DNA of 64,000 bases from Intestinimonas sp. (GCA_022653075.1 JALCSB010000002.1:101918-165917); one strand, 5' to 3'. Shown: positions 8,668-16,984, counted from the first letter of the stretch. The notes: a model not told the origin generated them from the letters alone. Numbers and translations: made by a program.

Positions 8668-9192
8668 CTACACCTCGACAATGTCAAGCCCGAAACGGTC
8701 CTTCAGCATTTTCCGCTTCATGGCATAGGTTTTTGTCTTTGTTGGTCTGCTTTTCGCATCTTCCACTACCAGCACCCACGGCGCCCCGGACTGTTCCGCC
8801 CAATATGCCGCATGGCTGCCTGTGCCCGCCGTACCCGGCGGACGGTAGTATGTAAAATCCGCCTTATACCGGATCGCCCGCACCCGGCGGCCCTCGGTGT
8901 CTGTGTATGCCTCTTGCAGGGTAAAATCCACCTGAAGGCGCAGGTCCCGAATCTGCCCGATTTGCTCCAGCCGGATCAGGTAGTCATAGCGTCGGGCCTC
9001 TTTCCGGCTTTGAAAACGGAGAACCGCTCCGGACGGCGTGATCCGCTCGGTTGGCTTATTGTGGTATTTTGTGTTTGGCGGCGCCCCTACGTCCATCTGC
9101 TGAGACGGAGTTTCCCGGCATTGCTGTGCTTTCCACTTTCGAAAGGCCTGCGCCTGGTATTCCGGCGGCAGGTCTGAAACGTTGATGGCCAT
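8668..9192 (-). CDS. DUF1064 family protein (nuclease-like fold)
   Basis: The 174-residue protein shows the DUF1064 signature: NTKYHNKPTERI, then RFQSRKEARRYDYLIRLEQIG, KADFTYY and VVEDAKS with a C-terminal MKRKMLKDRFGLDIVEV. DUF1064 proteins are common in Firmicutes phages and conserve an acidic residue, an ED-x-K-like motif and Lys/Arg residues, consistent with a restriction-endonuclease or Holliday-junction-resolvase fold. It starts 1 base before the ASCH gene stop region and shares the early operon. The enzymatic role is inferred from fold similarity only. Confidence 0.8.
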   Translation of the reverse strand: MAINVSDLPPEYQAQAFRKWKAQQCRETPSQQMDVGAPPNTKYHNKPTERITPSGAVLRFQSRKEARRYDYLIRLEQIGQIRDLRLQVDFTLQEAYTDTEGRRVRAIRYKADFTYYRPPGTAGTGSHAAYWAEQSGAPWVLVVEDAKSRPTKTKTYAMKRKMLKDRFGLDIVEV

Positions 9193-9597
9193 CTATTCCA
9201 CCTCCGCTGAGTCCGGCAGTTCAACATACCGCCACGACATGGGCGGCCGCGTCAGTCCAAGTTCCGCCAGCTGCCTTGGAGTATCGTATTTTTTCGGCTC
9301 CCTGACCATCCAGGCGCAGAGCCTTTTCCCCGCCGCATAGTTCACCAAGGCCTCCGGCGGCACACAGGACCGCTTGGATAGATAAGCGTAATCCCCGGCT
9401 TTCATCCATCCGTGGCAAAAGAACTGTCCCTGAATCTCCCCGGTCCCGCTCACGTAGACCAGTACCAGCAGGGACCGCCACGTATTTTCTCCGCTGAAGC
9501 CATCCACCGGGGCAGTCTTGCGAATCTCCAGGGTCTTTTCGCCCGACAGGATCTTTTCCCACCACTGTGGCTTCATGCTCATCAGTACAGCTTTCAT
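9193..9597 (-). CDS. ASCH/PUA-like domain protein
   Basis: The 134-residue product begins MKAVLMSMKPQWWEKILSG, followed by GEKTLEIRKT, the classic ASCH-domain opening. ASCH domains have a PUA-like beta barrel and bind RNA or modified nucleotides. Phage members are widespread and some are nucleases. The 5' end overlaps the HUH Rep candidate by 4 bases. The conserved Lys and Glu in GEKTLEIR are present, so the domain is probably functional. The target is unknown. Confidence 0.8.
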   Translation of the reverse strand: MKAVLMSMKPQWWEKILSGEKTLEIRKTAPVDGFSGENTWRSLLVLVYVSGTGEIQGQFFCHGWMKAGDYAYLSKRSCVPPEALVNYAAGKRLCAWMVREPKKYDTPRQLAELGLTRPPMSWRYVELPDSAEVE

Positions 9598-10517
9598 CCT
9601 CGCGCCTCCGTATTGCGGATTTTGCCTGTTTCCCTTCCATACCGTTCAGCGTTGTGTTGTGGATCATCTGTTCTGGTTTCCTTCGGCATCACATACCGTA
9701 TGTATGCGGCATAAAATCCGCTCTCGCTGTCCTCCTTGACCTCCCGGTAAATTCCCTTTGCCTCTTTTGGAACCCGGTAGCTGCCCGCCTTTTTTACCGG
9801 GACTGGCTCAGAGAATACCGGCTTCTCCAGCCCCTGGGATGAACTCCATGTACGGCGGCCCCGGACATATCCCGCGTTCCGCACCATGTAGCGGGCCACG
9901 CCAATGTAGTCTCCGCTCCCATCCAGACGGCGATAGGAAAACTGATCAGCCGGCCAGTGTTTCGATATCAGCTCCCAGTCCACCGCGTCCATGACAATGT
10001 GGTGATGCAGGCGTACCGGCTCCCCGGTTTTGGCGGAGCGGTCCGCCGTTACCAACACCCACCGGAGTTTTTCCCCGGTAGTCTTTTGGTACGCCCTGGC
10101 AATGCGGTTCATGAAATTCCTTGCCAGCCGCTTTGCCTCCTCCAGTGTGTCCGGCAATCTTCCGTTGTCGTACTTCAGTGTCAGAAACAGATCCCCGCCC
10201 TTGAAATTGCTGTTGAGTATTCTGGCCAGCCGTAAAACGGTTTCGTTTCCATTCCGCTCGATCTGCTTCTCGGCGGATTTTGCACGCCGCCGGCCTCTGG
10301 TCCGTTTCTTCGTAGGGTCCAGATTGATCTCCATCAGCACATCTCGCTTTTCGACCACCCGGCCGGATGTGATGGCATACCGCATGAGACACTTCACTCC
10401 CATTTCCTCCTGTTCCTTTGGCCGCTTTGTTAGCGGTTTAAGGGCCCCGTATAAGAACGCGCGTATGTATTCCCTGATTTTTTCCGATGCTCTGACAGAC
10501 GCCTGGAACGGGCGCAT
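9594..10517 (-). CDS. HUH-type replication initiator (rolling-circle Rep-like) candidate
   Basis: The 307-residue product shows the motif series of HUH endonucleases: FLTLKY (111-116) as motif 1, LHHHIVMD (170-177) as the metal-binding HUH motif, and VARYMVRN with a candidate nucleophile Tyr210. Such enzymes nick one strand at an origin to start rolling-circle replication. The N-terminal 39 residues are basic and poorly preceded by a ribosome site. A GTG at 10397 follows a GGAGG at good spacing and may be the true start. The gene is in the early operon, overlapping the ASCH gene by 4 bases. Replication role is inference from motifs. Confidence 0.7.
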   Translation of the reverse strand: MRPFQASVRASEKIREYIRAFLYGALKPLTKRPKEQEEMGVKCLMRYAITSGRVVEKRDVLMEINLDPTKKRTRGRRRAKSAEKQIERNGNETVLRLARILNSNFKGGDLFLTLKYDNGRLPDTLEEAKRLARNFMNRIARAYQKTTGEKLRWVLVTADRSAKTGEPVRLHHHIVMDAVDWELISKHWPADQFSYRRLDGSGDYIGVARYMVRNAGYVRGRRTWSSSQGLEKPVFSEPVPVKKAGSYRVPKEAKGIYREVKEDSESGFYAAYIRYVMPKETRTDDPQHNAERYGRETGKIRNTEARG

Positions 10518-10642
10518 GTCACAACCCCGGCTGCTTGTCCCTGGAAGGCATACATTATATATAAGGTAGTGCGCCGGCTAATCCGTCGCTTATAAAGCCA
10601 CCTGCGCCGTGTTGTCAGCACCGGGCGCAGGCGGCTCTCTTT

Positions 10643-10888
10643 TTATGCAAATACGTCCTGGGCAAGATCCCAGGCATCGCTCATATGTCCCTGCTCCACG
10701 ATCTCAAATTCCTCCGGATTCTCCGGCCTCGGCCTGATCGCGTTGAGCAAGGAAGTGGCTAAATTCTCAAGGCTTTTACCCATTTCCCGCCGCACCTGGT
10801 TTTCTTCCCTTTCATATTTGTCTTTGCCCTCTCTCCAGGCCATAAACTCCATGAGCTCCCGCTCGTCCAATTCAACTGTTACTTTCAT
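10643..10888 (-). CDS. Small acidic phage protein of unknown function
   Basis: The frame extends to 10921, but the ATG at 10888 follows an AAAGGAG site at eight bases and gives an 81-residue product. It begins MKVTVELDERELMEFMAWREG, continues with a charged helix, and ends SDAWDLAQDVFA. It resembles short DNA-replication-associated proteins of Firmicutes phages, but no family can be named with confidence. It precedes the HUH Rep candidate in the operon by about 125 bases. Confidence 0.65.
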   Translation of the reverse strand: MKVTVELDERELMEFMAWREGKDKYEREENQVRREMGKSLENLATSLLNAIRPRPENPEEFEIVEQGHMSDAWDLAQDVFA

Positions 10889-10986
10889 TTTGTGCGCTCC
10901 TTTCAGGTTCGCCAGGTTCAAAGCAATTATTGCAATCTCTCCATCTTTAATGTGACATAGTTACAGACGGACCGGCCACCTGCCTG

Positions 10987-10992
10987 TATAAT
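10987..10992 (+). promoter_or_regulatory. TATAAT -10 box for the 11,034 micro-gene
   Basis: A consensus TATAAT lies about 40 bases upstream of the ATG at 11034, on the strand opposite to the operon. A TTACAG at 10961-10966 is a weak -35 at a long spacing. A hairpin terminator closes the cassette downstream. Confidence 0.5.
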
Positions 10993-11033
10993 TCAATTAC
11001 AATAAAAACAATACGAAAGGCAGGACGAGTCAA

Positions 11034-11165
11034 ATGTTAGAATTTATTGTTAGCGGTATTATCGGCGGAGTGGCCGGATATCTGTATTACAGGCTAGTCG
11101 GGTTCCAAGCGGTTCCTGTTCCATCACGTCCAGCCCATATATATCCAAGATCTACGGAATCGTAG
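11034..11165 (+). CDS. Micro-protein with one membrane segment, opposite strand
   Basis: An ATG with an AAAGGCAGG site opens a 43-residue frame starting MLEFIVSGIIGGVAGYLYYRL, a clear hydrophobic helix. It is flanked by its own TATAAT (10987) and a strong terminator (11213), so it is a stand-alone cassette inside the minus-strand early operon. A second frame just downstream, ending at 11199, encodes another hydrophobic run (GIVVGLLIVGTFIR). A frameshift, natural or programmed, would join the two into a two-helix protein. Function is unknown; a holin-like or toxin-like membrane peptide is possible. Confidence 0.55.
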   Translation: MLEFIVSGIIGGVAGYLYYRLVGFQAVPVPSRPAHIYPRSTES

Positions 11166-11212
11166 TGGGCCTGCTGATTGTTGGAACTTTTATCAGATAA
11201 TCTTTTCAGATC

Positions 11213-11257
11213 AGAGCGGATGCATGATTTATTCATGCTCCGCTCTTTTCTGTTTTT
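11213..11257 (+). terminator. Rho-independent terminator
   Basis: The arms AGAGCGGA and GCATGA pair with TCATGC and TCCGCTCT across a five-base loop, with one bulged T, followed by TTTCTGTTTTT. It ends the short plus-strand cassette. Confidence 0.85.
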
Positions 11258-11302
11258 GCCCCGGCCTGCGCGGCCATATTATAGCCTCCCAGCCTTCCGT
11301 TT

Positions 11303-11560
11303 TCATCTGCCTCTCTCGGTCTTCCTCCTGATCTCCTCCGCACATTTGGCACACACCGGTCTTTTGTTGATGTAGACTAAACCCTCCGTGCTGCCGCAGA
11401 GGGCGCAGCCGGGATTATATTTTCTAAGTACGATGGAGTCTCCATCTGTGAAAATTTCAACGGCGGCCCGGTCCTCGATTTCAAGCACCCGCCGGAGCTC
11501 CACGGGCAGCACAACCCGCCCAAGCTCGTCTACCCGCCGTGTAATTCCTGTCGCTTTCAT
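11303..11560 (-). CDS. AbrB/SpoVT-like regulator with C-terminal zinc motif
   Basis: The 85-residue protein starts MKATGITRRVDELGRVVLP, the signature of the AbrB/MazE swapped-hairpin DNA-binding domain, and contains VEIFTDGDSIVLRKY. The C terminus adds a four-Cys pair (CALCGSTEGLVYINKRPVCAKC), a zinc ribbon seen in AbrB-like proteins of Clostridia such as those acting in transition-state control. The gene lies 49 bases after the DUF3102 gene in the early operon. It may regulate phage or host genes; the target is unknown. Confidence 0.88.
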   Translation of the reverse strand: MKATGITRRVDELGRVVLPVELRRVLEIEDRAAVEIFTDGDSIVLRKYNPGCALCGSTEGLVYINKRPVCAKCAEEIRRKTERGR

Positions 11561-11608
11561 TTGCTTTCCTCCTCGGCCTGTGTGGCCTCATCCATATGGC
11601 TGCGGCAA

Positions 11609-13033
11609 TTATGCCGCACCCATGTTCCCGGCCGCGGCCCGGACGGCATTTTTCAGTTTCTGTGCCTTGATCTCGTCGGACCGCTCCACCTTGTTCAGCG
11701 CTTCCATCATGGTGAGATAGGATTTCTGCCACTGGGTAAAAAGCAATTTAAAGGTAGTGGTGGCCTCGTCGCTCATGGCCAGCTGCTTTTCCGCCGCGGC
11801 GGCTTTTTCCTCCGCCGCTTTCAGGCGCTCGGCGGCTTTTTGGAGCTCCCGCTCTTTTTCCGCGATCTTTTCAGCGGCTTCGGCCTCCGCGTCGGCCTTT
11901 AGCTTTGCCATGGCCTCGTCGCTGGGCTGCTGGACGGCCACCTCCACCGGCTTTTTCTTTAGGTCTTCCAGCTCCCGCCGGGCAGTTTCTACGGCGTCTT
12001 TTTCCTGCTTGGCCTTTTTCTTGGCCGCCGCCAGCTTTGCCTCCAGATCATCCGCCTTTTCAGTGAGCACCTTCAGCTTGGCCCGTTCCGCTTCCATATC
12101 CACGTCATAGACCTTCTGCTGCTCGTCCAGCTGGTCCTTTATGGCCTTTTCAGCGGATTGTTTTGCCTGCAGAGCCTCATCCCGTTCCCGATTGGCGTCG
12201 GAAACTTCATCCACCATATTGTCAAGATTCTCCTGTGCCTCGGAAAGGTCCGCAGTCATACTGTTAAGCTTCTCCTCAGCGGCTTTTTGGGCGGACAGGG
12301 CCTCGTCCCGCTCGTGGATGAGCTTGTCCAGCTCTCGGGTGGAGAGGTGCTCCACGTCGTGCTCTTCCGCAAAGGCCTCCCGTTCCTCCACGGGGATTGC
12401 CAGGAGCTTCAAAGCCTTGGTATACGGCAAATTCCCAAGCGTTTGCGAATTTGCCTCCGGTCCGAACAGCCCCATCTGATCCGCTCCATATTCCTCAAAA
12501 ATGCGCATCAGGTTATTTGCGGTTGACTGGGAAAACTCCACCTCATTGCGAAGCCAGTCTCCCCATTCCCCATGACCCAACATGGACTTTGCTTCCACAA
12601 GCCGGCGCCCGATCTCGATGGCATAGCCAAGCACAATCTGTTTAAACTGCTGGTGCAGCGTCTTGATTTCCAGCGTCACCGCCTGGATCGTCCGGTCCTG
12701 TGCCGGCGGCCGGTGCTGCTGCTTGAGTGAAACAAGGGGTTCCATCGGCTCTGTGTTTTTCCGGTATTGCGCTTCTTCCCGCAGAGGGCACCAGTCCGGG
12801 GCGGTATCCGGGTCAAAATTTTCATCATCCGCGATTTTTCGCTGCCCTTCCGCAAAGTGGGAACAATAGTGCGTATGCGGTTCACACGGCCTTTTCTCCG
12901 TGCCTCCGCCCGGCGTTACAACGCTTACATAATCGTATTCATTGCTGTACCAATGGCCGATCACGCACGATCCACAGCGGAATTTACAGGTATCTTCCGG
13001 TTCCCGCCTTTCGCTGCTTTCCATATTATTCAT
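11609..13033 (-). CDS. DUF3102 protein with long coiled coil
   Basis: The 474-residue product starts with a Cys-rich segment (C17, C22, C50, C57) that may bind zinc. A DUF3102 domain follows at about 120-185 (EIGRRLVEAKSMLGHGEWGDWL, then EFSQSTANNLMRIFEEYG). This domain occurs in phage and plasmid proteins and resembles ParB-like HTH elements. From about 235 to 440 it is a Glu/Ala/Lys-rich coiled coil. The gene is in the early operon between the PcfJ and AbrB-like genes. It could bridge DNA or partition the genome, but no function is established. Confidence 0.8.
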   Translation of the reverse strand: MNNMESSERREPEDTCKFRCGSCVIGHWYSNEYDYVSVVTPGGGTEKRPCEPHTHYCSHFAEGQRKIADDENFDPDTAPDWCPLREEAQYRKNTEPMEPLVSLKQQHRPPAQDRTIQAVTLEIKTLHQQFKQIVLGYAIEIGRRLVEAKSMLGHGEWGDWLRNEVEFSQSTANNLMRIFEEYGADQMGLFGPEANSQTLGNLPYTKALKLLAIPVEEREAFAEEHDVEHLSTRELDKLIHERDEALSAQKAAEEKLNSMTADLSEAQENLDNMVDEVSDANRERDEALQAKQSAEKAIKDQLDEQQKVYDVDMEAERAKLKVLTEKADDLEAKLAAAKKKAKQEKDAVETARRELEDLKKKPVEVAVQQPSDEAMAKLKADAEAEAAEKIAEKERELQKAAERLKAAEEKAAAAEKQLAMSDEATTTFKLLFTQWQKSYLTMMEALNKVERSDEIKAQKLKNAVRAAAGNMGAA

Positions 13034-13059
13034 GCTATCTGCACCTCCACTTGAAAAAA

Positions 13060-15078
13060 TTACGCGGCGTGTGCGGTCTTCTTTTTTGCTCTTCCTGCTT
13101 TTTTGTTCACACGCTCCTCCAGCCAGGAAACAACAAAATTCCTGATCTCCGGCACAAGCTCATAGCTCTTGTTATTTTTGGTACGGCACTGGATCACCCG
13201 CTTATCCCGCAGCTCCAGCGTAAAATACGGCTTTTCCGGCTCTGCTTTTTTCCGGACGAAAAAGATCGCCGTTTCTCCGTTTGCTACGCGCTGGATATAC
13301 CCGCCCACGCAGTGGTGCAGGGCCGCGCCCTCGTCGGAAAGTTCTTTCTGCGCTCTGGCCGGGCGAATCAGCAGGGCGCCCCGCTCCCAGGCCCAGCGCT
13401 CCAGCTTTTTCACCTGGGCGGCGAATTTTTCCTGATCCGCTTTATTCTTCTGGTAGGATATCTGCGCCATTGTCCGGTTATGGGCCTCCTGTAAATCCCG
13501 TGGGAAAAGGATTTCCCGGCTGTGCAGGTCAAGCCGCAGCTGCCCGCATTCCTGTATGTAATCCCGGTAGGTCTGCTCCAGATTCCCATGGTGGGCCTCC
13601 GTCTGCCCGCTCAGATACTTGATGATCTTCCGCAGCGGAGCATAGGCCATGGCGTTCTCCAGCAGGTCAAAATGCAGATCCATTTCCAGCATCTCCGAAA
13701 TATCCCGCTCGGCAAGGCTGCCCAGTTCATGGTATCCCCACAGCTTCGTGAGCTTCTGCACATCCTCCATGTTCCACTGGTCGGCGGGTTTCAGCTTCAG
13801 GAGGCGCAGCGGGAACTTAAAGCACTCCTTCAGCTTGCCGCGGCTCCACCGGACAGCGTTCCGGTTTTCTTTGGACAGCCCGGCCACCCGCTGAAACACC
13901 AGATTTTTATATCCGGCTTTCCATAAAAATTCCATCACCGGGTACCGCGCCCAGTCCATGGCATAGCGGACCACGTTGTGGTAACCGTACCCTCCATCCC
14001 GGTATTGCGTCCAGCTTGTCTGGTGGTACCCCGGAATATCTGCGTATTGAAGCCGGGTTCCGGCGACAGCCCCCTCCAGAGATCCCTCAAAAAATTCATA
14101 GCTTCCGTCATAGACCTCAACGCCGGAAAATCTGGTCCAGACGTCCATCCGGTATCGGTATGCGTTCATGCAGTAGTTTTCCTTGTATTCATGGAGCCAC
14201 TTGGCCGCCCGGTTTCCCCGCACGGCGTACCGGCCAAACTCTTCCAGCCAAGGCGCCACCTGTTCATACCGCGCCGTGGGGTCCCGCTTCACATGCCACT
14301 GTCTGAAAAACACGGTCTTTCCGTCCGTTCCCAACTGTGCGGCCACAATGTTTTTCACATACTCGGCCCGGAAATGATCCGTCCGGCTCAGAACACAGAT
14401 CACTTCCTCACCGCAGTCCGGGCATCTGGTGATGGAAAACTGGCGGAATCGCTGCCAAGGACCTGCATGTACCTTCCGTCCGCAGCGGAAACATACACCC
14501 CGGACGTTTCCTTTTTTATAGACCAATGTGTGATCCCGCCCGATAATCTCCCGGCGCACCCATTCTTCCAGCCCTTCCGGCAGCTCTCCGGGGCAGAGAT
14601 CCACGTCCTCATCCCGCAGTTCTCCGCGGGCGTCTGCCTCGGCCTGCTTCTCAGCGTTCAGTGCCTGATCCACCCAATTCTCCAGATGGTCTAAAAAATG
14701 GTTTTGGGTTTCAGTTCTCCCCAGCCATTTTGCCAGCGCCGCCTCGTCCCGCTCGTCAATTCGTGGATAGCAGGTTCTCGGATCTGTGCGCATCTGTCGC
14801 ATGGCCGGACGAAGCCGGTGCCGCTTACCCTGCCGCTCTCCCTGGTAGAGGATCACGGCCCGGTTCTGCTTTTTGAAACAAATCAGCCTGAAATTTTTTG
14901 CGGCGTCCTGGGCCGTCCGGCCATATCCCACTGCCTTATTCCGATTGACCAGGAAGGTCACTACCAATAGCCGCTCATGCTCCGCCACCGGCCACGAAAG
15001 GGAAACCCGGTAATCCTCGTTTCCGCTGTGAATGTCCTCCGGCCACGGCATGGCCTTGACGTTTTTTGGTATCTTCAT
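13060..15078 (-). CDS. PcfJ-like protein
   Basis: The 672-residue product matches the PcfJ family, named from the pCF10 conjugative plasmid and common in Clostridia prophages. The diagnostic C-terminal region is LHHCVGGYIQRVANGETAIFF, followed by PYFTLELRDKRVIQC. A treble-clef-like zinc motif lies near residues 193-225 (CFRCG and CPDCG). The N terminus has a beta-rich domain. PcfK (15091) lies 12 bases upstream, the usual partner. The biochemical role of PcfJ is not known; DNA processing is the usual assumption. Confidence 0.88.
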   Translation of the reverse strand: MKIPKNVKAMPWPEDIHSGNEDYRVSLSWPVAEHERLLVVTFLVNRNKAVGYGRTAQDAAKNFRLICFKKQNRAVILYQGERQGKRHRLRPAMRQMRTDPRTCYPRIDERDEAALAKWLGRTETQNHFLDHLENWVDQALNAEKQAEADARGELRDEDVDLCPGELPEGLEEWVRREIIGRDHTLVYKKGNVRGVCFRCGRKVHAGPWQRFRQFSITRCPDCGEEVICVLSRTDHFRAEYVKNIVAAQLGTDGKTVFFRQWHVKRDPTARYEQVAPWLEEFGRYAVRGNRAAKWLHEYKENYCMNAYRYRMDVWTRFSGVEVYDGSYEFFEGSLEGAVAGTRLQYADIPGYHQTSWTQYRDGGYGYHNVVRYAMDWARYPVMEFLWKAGYKNLVFQRVAGLSKENRNAVRWSRGKLKECFKFPLRLLKLKPADQWNMEDVQKLTKLWGYHELGSLAERDISEMLEMDLHFDLLENAMAYAPLRKIIKYLSGQTEAHHGNLEQTYRDYIQECGQLRLDLHSREILFPRDLQEAHNRTMAQISYQKNKADQEKFAAQVKKLERWAWERGALLIRPARAQKELSDEGAALHHCVGGYIQRVANGETAIFFVRKKAEPEKPYFTLELRDKRVIQCRTKNNKSYELVPEIRNFVVSWLEERVNKKAGRAKKKTAHAA

Positions 15079-15090
15079 GCCGGCGCCCCC

Positions 15091-15474
15091 TTACAGGAAA
15101 TCTTCCAGATCCAGCATCACCTTATCGGCTACTGGTGGCTTAACCGGAGTTGATACAGCTCCACAGGCGGCCACCATCACCTTTTCCCGAATTTCATCGT
15201 TTCTGGTGATTTCAAAGTATGTGTCAACGGTATTGAATACCGCATCCGGCGTCAGGACTGCCACATTCTTATGGGCAGCTTTCCTGGCCACTTCGGTTAC
15301 CTGTGCCAGTGCCTGATTGAGGCTTTTTCCATCCGCCGCAACTCTGGCGGCGGTGACATCGTCGGCGCAGCGGTCAATCACATAATGGCCGATGATCTCC
15401 AGATATGTGTTGTCCGGGTCCTTCTGCATCTCCGCGTTGATTTTTTCAATGGCTTTTTCAATTCCCATATCCAT
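15091..15474 (-). CDS. PcfK-like protein
   Basis: The 127-residue protein (MDMGIEKAIEKINAEMQ at the N terminus) is the typical partner of PcfJ and directly precedes it. It is mostly helical, with a DNTYLEIIGHYVIDRC segment and a C-terminal acidic tail ending DLEDFL. PcfK/PcfJ pairs travel with conjugative plasmids and phages; their molecular role is undefined. The 5' end overlaps the preceding small gene by 17 bases. Confidence 0.8.
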   Translation of the reverse strand: MDMGIEKAIEKINAEMQKDPDNTYLEIIGHYVIDRCADDVTAARVAADGKSLNQALAQVTEVARKAAHKNVAVLTPDAVFNTVDTYFEITRNDEIREKVMVAACGAVSTPVKPPVADKVMLDLEDFL

Positions 15475-15706
15475 GTTTGGTTTCCTCCTTGCCGATTTCT
15501 TTTACGCCGTTACCGCCGTCCGGCAGGCATCCCATGTGCTCCACCAGAAGGCCCTGCACCTTTCTTGGAATATCCCGCCGGTCCATCACCACCAGAAAGC
15601 GCTCCGAGCTGATCACCAGTTCACTCTCGTCCATCAGGATGTCATACCCGGTTTTATGTATCTGCTTGATGGCCCTGCACAGGCCCTGCTCTGAAATCAG
15701 CATCAC
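15458..15706 (-). CDS. Small phage protein, unknown function
   Basis: This 82-residue product starts MMLISEQGLCRAIKQIHKTG and contains a beta-rich middle (ELVISSERFLVVMDRRDIP). It resembles small proteins encoded next to PcfK in Clostridia phages, but no family name can be given. It overlaps the preceding zinc-protein gene by 4 bases and PcfK by 17, so it is translated within the same tight operon. Confidence 0.7.
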   Translation of the reverse strand: MMLISEQGLCRAIKQIHKTGYDILMDESELVISSERFLVVMDRRDIPRKVQGLLVEHMGCLPDGGNGVKEIGKEETKHGYGN

Positions 15707-16041
15707 GGGCGCTCCCTTTTAACCGGGTACTGCCTGAAATAGGCCCGCTTTTCGATTTCCTTTTCCCTGGCGCACTGATTGCAAAGGCCATTTCCGTTGA
15801 CAAATGCCTCATAGCCGCAGCAGCGGCATACCCCGCGCTCCGCTTTTTTCAGCTTGACCGCCCGGCAGTCGCAGGCGTTCAGGCCCCAGCTAATATGCCA
15901 TTCGCGGCAGGCCAATAGCACCGCGTTTTCGTCTGTTAGGGCCACCAGATCTACCGTTCCATACTCCGGGTGGGTCACCCGGTAGGCATCCGGCTTCAGT
16001 TCACAAGCAGTCTTTCTCATCTTTTCCCTCCATTCGTTCAT
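15703..16041 (-). CDS. Small zinc-finger protein
   Basis: The 112-residue product has a Cys-pair array near its centre (CDCRAVKLKKAERGVCRCCG, then CNQC) that could bind one or two zinc ions, and a basic C terminus (YFRQYPVKRERP). It starts in a four-base overlap with the membrane micro-gene upstream. Function is unknown; small phage zinc proteins often act as transcription or replication accessory factors. Confidence 0.7.
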   Translation of the reverse strand: MNEWREKMRKTACELKPDAYRVTHPEYGTVDLVALTDENAVLLACREWHISWGLNACDCRAVKLKKAERGVCRCCGYEAFVNGNGLCNQCAREKEIEKRAYFRQYPVKRERP

Positions 16042-16160
16042 CCAAGTACCGCCGTGCCGGCGGTGGTAAAAACGATTACCATTAGAATGCTCTCACTCAT
16101 GATGTAAGCATCAAGGATAAACAGCACGGCGGCCAGAATCTGTCCTTGCGCATATTTCAT
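16038..16160 (-). CDS. 40-residue membrane micro-protein
   Basis: The ATG at 16160 opens a 40-residue frame with two hydrophobic stretches (ILAAVLFILDAYIM and ILMVIVFTTAGTAVLG). It overlaps the upstream gene by 4 bases and the downstream gene by 4 bases, both as ATGA. This double coupling is strong evidence that it is translated. It is probably an inner-membrane peptide; its role is unknown. Confidence 0.7.
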   Translation of the reverse strand: MKYAQGQILAAVLFILDAYIMSESILMVIVFTTAGTAVLG

Positions 16161-16432
16161 ACATTCCATCCGGTGGCCGTCTCTCGGATCACTTCACACT
16201 CTCGGGCAAACACGCCGACCTTAACGCCCTTGATTTCTATGAAATAAAGGGTTCCGCCGTATTGGCGCGGTTCACTCTCCACCACTTCATAAACCCCGCC
16301 GACCTTCGGGCGGTTAAACGGTTCTACCGGGAGTTCTTCCAAAACCCTGATCTTCAAAGATAATTCCTCCTTATGTACCGCCGCGTTCCAGCGCCGGCCA
16401 CAGTGGCGGCAGATACGATATCGGTATTTCAC
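16157..16432 (-). CDS. Small zinc-ribbon phage protein
   Basis: The 91-residue product starts MKYRYRICRHCGRRWN with a CxxC pair and continues as a beta-rich SH3-like segment (VGGVYEVVESEPRQYGGTLYFIEIKG). It is joined to neighbours by four-base overlaps on both sides. No family could be named. It probably binds zinc and nucleic acid, by analogy only. Confidence 0.65.
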   Translation of the reverse strand: MKYRYRICRHCGRRWNAAVHKEELSLKIRVLEELPVEPFNRPKVGGVYEVVESEPRQYGGTLYFIEIKGVKVGVFARECEVIRETATGWNV

Positions 16433-16668
16433 AGCCCCACTCTGGCTACATAATCGCCGTAGCTTAGGCCCGCTCTGCGGGCCGCGCGGCTGATTTCCTC
16501 AATGGTATAGCCTGGGGCACGGCGCTTCTTTTTCTCATGCGGGCTGCTGAATTTGGAGCCGAACCGGCAGGCCGACGAGCAGTAGACCTGTCTGGTGCTG
16601 CTTGCGGTGAACTTCTCCCCGCAGACCGGGCAGACCAGCGTATCCCCGATCTTAGCCAAGCGGCGCAC
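16429..16668 (-). CDS. Small zinc-finger protein with C-terminal helix-turn-helix-like segment
   Basis: The 79-residue product has a CPVCGEKF ... YCSSACR zinc motif near the N terminus, the form found in HNH-linked and phage regulatory fingers. A basic helical tail follows (GYTIEEISRAARRAGLSYGDYVARVGL). It is coupled to the downstream gene by a 4-base overlap and overlaps the upstream membrane micro-gene by 17 bases. Role unknown. Confidence 0.7.
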   Translation of the reverse strand: MRRLAKIGDTLVCPVCGEKFTASSTRQVYCSSACRFGSKFSSPHEKKKRRAPGYTIEEISRAARRAGLSYGDYVARVGL

Positions 16669-16780
16669 CCCCGATCAGCAGCGCGCCCACAAGCACGGTC
16701 AGCACCGCCCAGCCGATGCAGCACAGCGCCAGCTTGAACCGCCTGCGGCGCTCATAGCGGGTCCGATGTCTATGTATCAT
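16652..16780 (-). CDS. 42-residue basic membrane micro-protein
   Basis: An AAGGAG site lies nine bases before the ATG at 16780. The product starts with a very basic stretch (MIHRHRTRYERRRRFK) followed by one membrane helix (LALCCIGWAVLTVLVGALLIGG). The frame could extend upstream to 16948, but the internal ATG has the better ribosome site. A positively charged N terminus suggests an N-in orientation. Function unknown. Confidence 0.65.
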   Translation of the reverse strand: MIHRHRTRYERRRRFKLALCCIGWAVLTVLVGALLIGGAPLG

Positions 16781-16917
16781 CCTGTTATTCTCCTTCCTGA
16801 TAATATCTGCACCGTCGCACCTGTAATCAGCAGCACCAGTGCGGTAGACGGCTTGTCCCCGCAAAACGCCGCCGCAAACAGCAGCAGGGCAGCCTTTTCC
16901 GCTTGATATCCCGCCAA
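16777..16917 (-). CDS. Possible membrane micro-gene with unclear start
   Basis: A frame ending TGA at 16777-16779 (overlapping the next ATG) encodes the hydrophobic run AEKAALLLFAAAFCG and STALVLLITGATVQIL, typical of small phage membrane proteins. The only in-frame start seen is a TTG at 16917 without a good ribosome site, and a stop lies upstream. A frameshift or unusual start is possible. Confidence 0.35.
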   Translation of the reverse strand: MAGYQAEKAALLLFAAAFCGDKPSTALVLLITGATVQILSGRRITG

Positions 16918-16984
16918 AAAACACGTTCCACGGTCTGCTCTTCCTCACATTCCCGCCGCGTGGGCGGCGGCTATTCTTGGACTG

